Part shown: piece by piece, positions 62,323 to 64,000 of the stretch
Layout: every line of letters begins with the position of its first letter
Position numbering within the stretch: position 1 is the stretch's first letter
Assembly: GCA_038325765.1 (NCBI GenBank)
Contig: JBBQJI010000010.1
Location: 62,001-126,000, forward strand
Length of the DNA stretch: 64,000 bases
Direction of reading: 5' to 3'
Origin: Xiheibacterium sp038325765
GTDB lineage: Bacteria; Myxococcota_A; Polyangia; Nannocystales; Nannocystaceae
Made by a program: the position numbers and the translations under genes
Notes under the pieces: generated by a model
Databases searched by the model: none
What the model was told of the DNA's origin: nothing
The model's input: only the letters and a program-made list of their open reading frames with translations

Positions 62323-63210
62323 TCACCCGCCGATGACGACGGTACACTTGCCATCGGCGAGCGCGAGATCGACCGCCCAACGGCCCTCGGGCAGCGTTCC
62401 AGCGATCGGTGGCAGCGCGTGGTAGCTCCCCTGTCCCACCGCTTGCAGCTGGCGGGCGAGGTGGCCGCCGTACAACACGAGGAACGCACCGACGGCGGTG
62501 TCGAGGCGCGGGCTGGGTGACGCGCCCACGTCGACGCGAAGGGCGTCGGCCAGGCTCCGCGCCACGCGTCGGTCCACGCTGACGCCGATGGTGCAGCCGC
62601 TGGGACCCACCATCGTGAACTGGGCGGCGTACTCGTAGCGCACACCGTCGGCGGGTCGCGGGGCCGACATGCGCGCGGCGCCACCCAGCACTCGTCGGAG
62701 CAGGCGCGGCAGGCCCTCGGTCAGGACTTCGATGCGCGCGCGGGTCTCGGCGTCGAGATCGGTGGCGCCGGATTCTGCGTCGTCGTCGAACTCGGCCAAG
62801 AGGTCCTCGACCTCGGTCGCGCTGAGGAAACCCAGCTCGACCAGGGCGTCGGACAGCCGCAGGTTCTCGATCTGTTGCTCCCATGCGATCTGTTCGATCC
62901 GTGCGGCGGTCGCCCGGCCCACGCCGAGTGCGATGGCGATGTCACCCCAGCGACCATCGACGTGGCGCTGCAGCTCGCCGATCTCCTCGGCCTGCGACGC
63001 CGTGACGAGGCCGTGGGCGACGGCGAGCTCGCCGATCGTGGAGTTCACCGCCCGCATGAGAGCAAGCGCCTCGCGCAGATCGGCGGCGGTCATGAGGCCG
63101 CGGTTGACGAGCCACTGGCCGAACAGCCGCGGCCTTGCCCGGACCGCGGCAGCGCAGTACGAACCGGAGGTGGCGGCGGCTGTGGGTGATGCGGGTGTGG
63201 GCGCGACCAT
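62323..63210 (-). CDS. MshEN-like / CheX-like two-domain protein
   Basis: A 295-residue cytoplasmic protein from ATG 63210. Residues about 30-140 hold repeated helical hairpins (FGQWLVNRGLMTAADLREAL, then SDALVELGFLSATEVEDLLA) like the MshEN/GspE N-terminal domain, which can bind cyclic di-GMP in other proteins. Residues about 160-290 resemble a CheX-like fold (IEVLTEGLPRLLRRVLGGAA; TMVGPSGCTIGVSVDRR; LALADGKCTVVIGG). The CheX phosphatase signature is not clearly seen. The pair suggests signalling or motility control; this is inference. Confidence 0.55.
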   Translation of the reverse strand: MVAPTPASPTAAATSGSYCAAAVRARPRLFGQWLVNRGLMTAADLREALALMRAVNSTIGELAVAHGLVTASQAEEIGELQRHVDGRWGDIAIALGVGRATAARIEQIAWEQQIENLRLSDALVELGFLSATEVEDLLAEFDDDAESGATDLDAETRARIEVLTEGLPRLLRRVLGGAARMSAPRPADGVRYEYAAQFTMVGPSGCTIGVSVDRRVARSLADALRVDVGASPSPRLDTAVGAFLVLYGGHLARQLQAVGQGSYHALPPIAGTLPEGRWAVDLALADGKCTVVIGG

Positions 63211-63314
63211 GGGACGATGGGGGCCATCGGCGAACCCCCCGGCCCACTTGAGCCCGGCGCCACCGCATCGCCGTCTTGGAAAGACGAGCGGCGTCCCGAT
63301 CGCGGACAAGGCCA

Positions 63315-64000
63315 TCACTTGGGTGGCGGTGCGTACCGGGAGTAGTTGAGCCTGTTCGAGGCGCTGACGAGCTCGTTGTAGCTGTCGCTGAGCTTGCCCG
63401 GGCTGCCCTCGACCCTGTCTCCGAAGCCGGCCGACAAGTCCTTGAACTCGCTGTCGGTGAACGCCTTGTTGTCGCGCTTGCGTCGCAACATCTCCTTGGC
63501 CGCTTTCTTGAAATCGTCGACGTCTGACTCCAGCGAGCTGTACAGCGTGACCGAGTCGGCTTCTGCGGTGTGGGCCTTGGCGTAGGCGTTCAGCGCGTCG
63601 ACCTGCTTCTCGTACTCGGTGAGCGCCGGTTCGAATTCGGCGAGATCGAGGGCGAACTCGGGGGAGACGGCGACGTCACCGATGTCCATCACGTGCTTCG
63701 CGAGCAGCATGGTCTTCTTGTGGTGCCACAGCAGAACCTGGCCCATCTCGGCCTCGACGCGGCCCAGATCCCGCTCCTGCAAGGCGTCGTTCTTGGCCGT
63801 GACGGCCTCGCGCAGGGCCTTGTCGGCGGCGGCGAACGCATCGAAGGCGGCCACGAGCTTGGGGTGCATCTCCTGCGCCTTGGCGAACTTGTCGTCCTCG
63901 AAGTTCTTCTCGTCGTAGTATTTATGGGCCTCGTTCGCGATCCCGTAGACCGCGGTGAGCGCGTCGGCGTAGGCCTTCGCGACGCCCTCGAGCGCCGGGT
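63315..64000 (-). CDS. DUF3829-like helical protein, cut by the right edge
   Basis: The C-terminal 227 residues of a longer protein; the frame is open to the window end (no start seen). It is almost all helix, rich in Ala, Lys, Asp and Glu (KLVAAFDAFAAADKALREAV; SPEFALDLAEFEPALTEYEK), ending in RYAPPPK. The pattern resembles the DUF3829 family of exported helical-bundle proteins, mostly lipoproteins; the N-terminal signal would lie outside the window. Confidence 0.6.
   Translation of the reverse strand, partial: PALEGVAKAYADALTAVYGIANEAHKYYDEKNFEDDKFAKAQEMHPKLVAAFDAFAAADKALREAVTAKNDALQERDLGRVEAEMGQVLLWHHKKTMLLAKHVMDIGDVAVSPEFALDLAEFEPALTEYEKQVDALNAYAKAHTAEADSVTLYSSLESDVDDFKKAAKEMLRRKRDNKAFTDSEFKDLSAGFGDRVEGSPGKLSDSYNELVSASNRLNYSRYAPPPK

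Overview
The window is very GC-rich bacterial DNA, packed with genes on both strands and free of recognisable mobile elements. Several features point to a myxobacterium (Myxococcota), probably of the Nannocystis/Plesiocystis type. These are many secreted lipoproteins with acidic or Ser/Thr/Asp-rich linkers, two secreted proteins ending in a Gly-Cys / hydrophobic segment / Arg-Arg-Arg tail (the GC_trans_RRR or MYXO-CTERM type), a large Ser/Thr kinase with two kinase domains, and a VWA lipoprotein. The taxonomic call is inference from gene style only. No rRNA, tRNA, CRISPR array, transposase or phage gene was seen.

Layout. 1-5.1 kb (minus): the start of a MalQ-GlgB fusion for alpha-glucan metabolism that runs off the left edge, two small secreted CAP-domain proteins and a CoA-transferase. 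5.3-15 kb (mostly plus): a VAT-1-like reductase coupled to an RluA-type pseudouridine synthase, an MrfA/MrfB-like helicase-exonuclease repair pair, a small c-type cytochrome lipoprotein coupled to a DNA adenine-type methyltransferase. 15-22.6 kb: an ABC-F ATPase, a zinc-ribbon/TPR membrane protein, a PLP enzyme of the ACC deaminase/D-cysteine desulfhydrase fold, and an enoyl-CoA hydratase read in one frame with a YqeY domain. 22.6-34.6 kb: envelope genes, namely a trypsin-like lipoprotein, an L,D-transpeptidase lipoprotein, a MoxR ATPase with its VWA partner, several lipoproteins, a tandem pair of zincin-like proteins (one lacking a zinc ligand) and a VWA lipoprotein. 34.9-45.5 kb: a large permease-like membrane protein, a phosphohexomutase, a Ser/Thr kinase with two kinase domains and TPRs, and an NhaD-type antiporter. 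45.6-60.5 kb: MutS2 coupled to a first barrel-SppA fusion, sodB, panB, a TerB-like protein coupled to a methyltransferase, then miaB - GroES-like (19-Asp insert) - second barrel-SppA fusion as an overlapping operon, and a PpiC-type lipoprotein. 60.6-64 kb: an outer-membrane protein, a lipoprotein, an MshEN/CheX-like protein and a helical DUF3829-like protein cut by the right edge.

Two habits recur. Genes inside operons overlap by 4 bases (ATGA or GTGA), giving translational coupling. Many first genes have no Shine-Dalgarno sequence but carry a -10-like hexamer 6-12 bases before the start codon, which suggests leaderless or very short-leader mRNAs.

The most novel-looking items are the two secreted proteins joining a putative outer-membrane barrel to a complete tandem SppA peptidase, one of them in an operon with a GroES-like protein carrying a perfect 19-codon Asp microsatellite. 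Also notable are the ECH-YqeY and MalQ-GlgB fusions, the zincin pair, and a 13-unit two-type decamer array in front of the trypsin-like lipoprotein.
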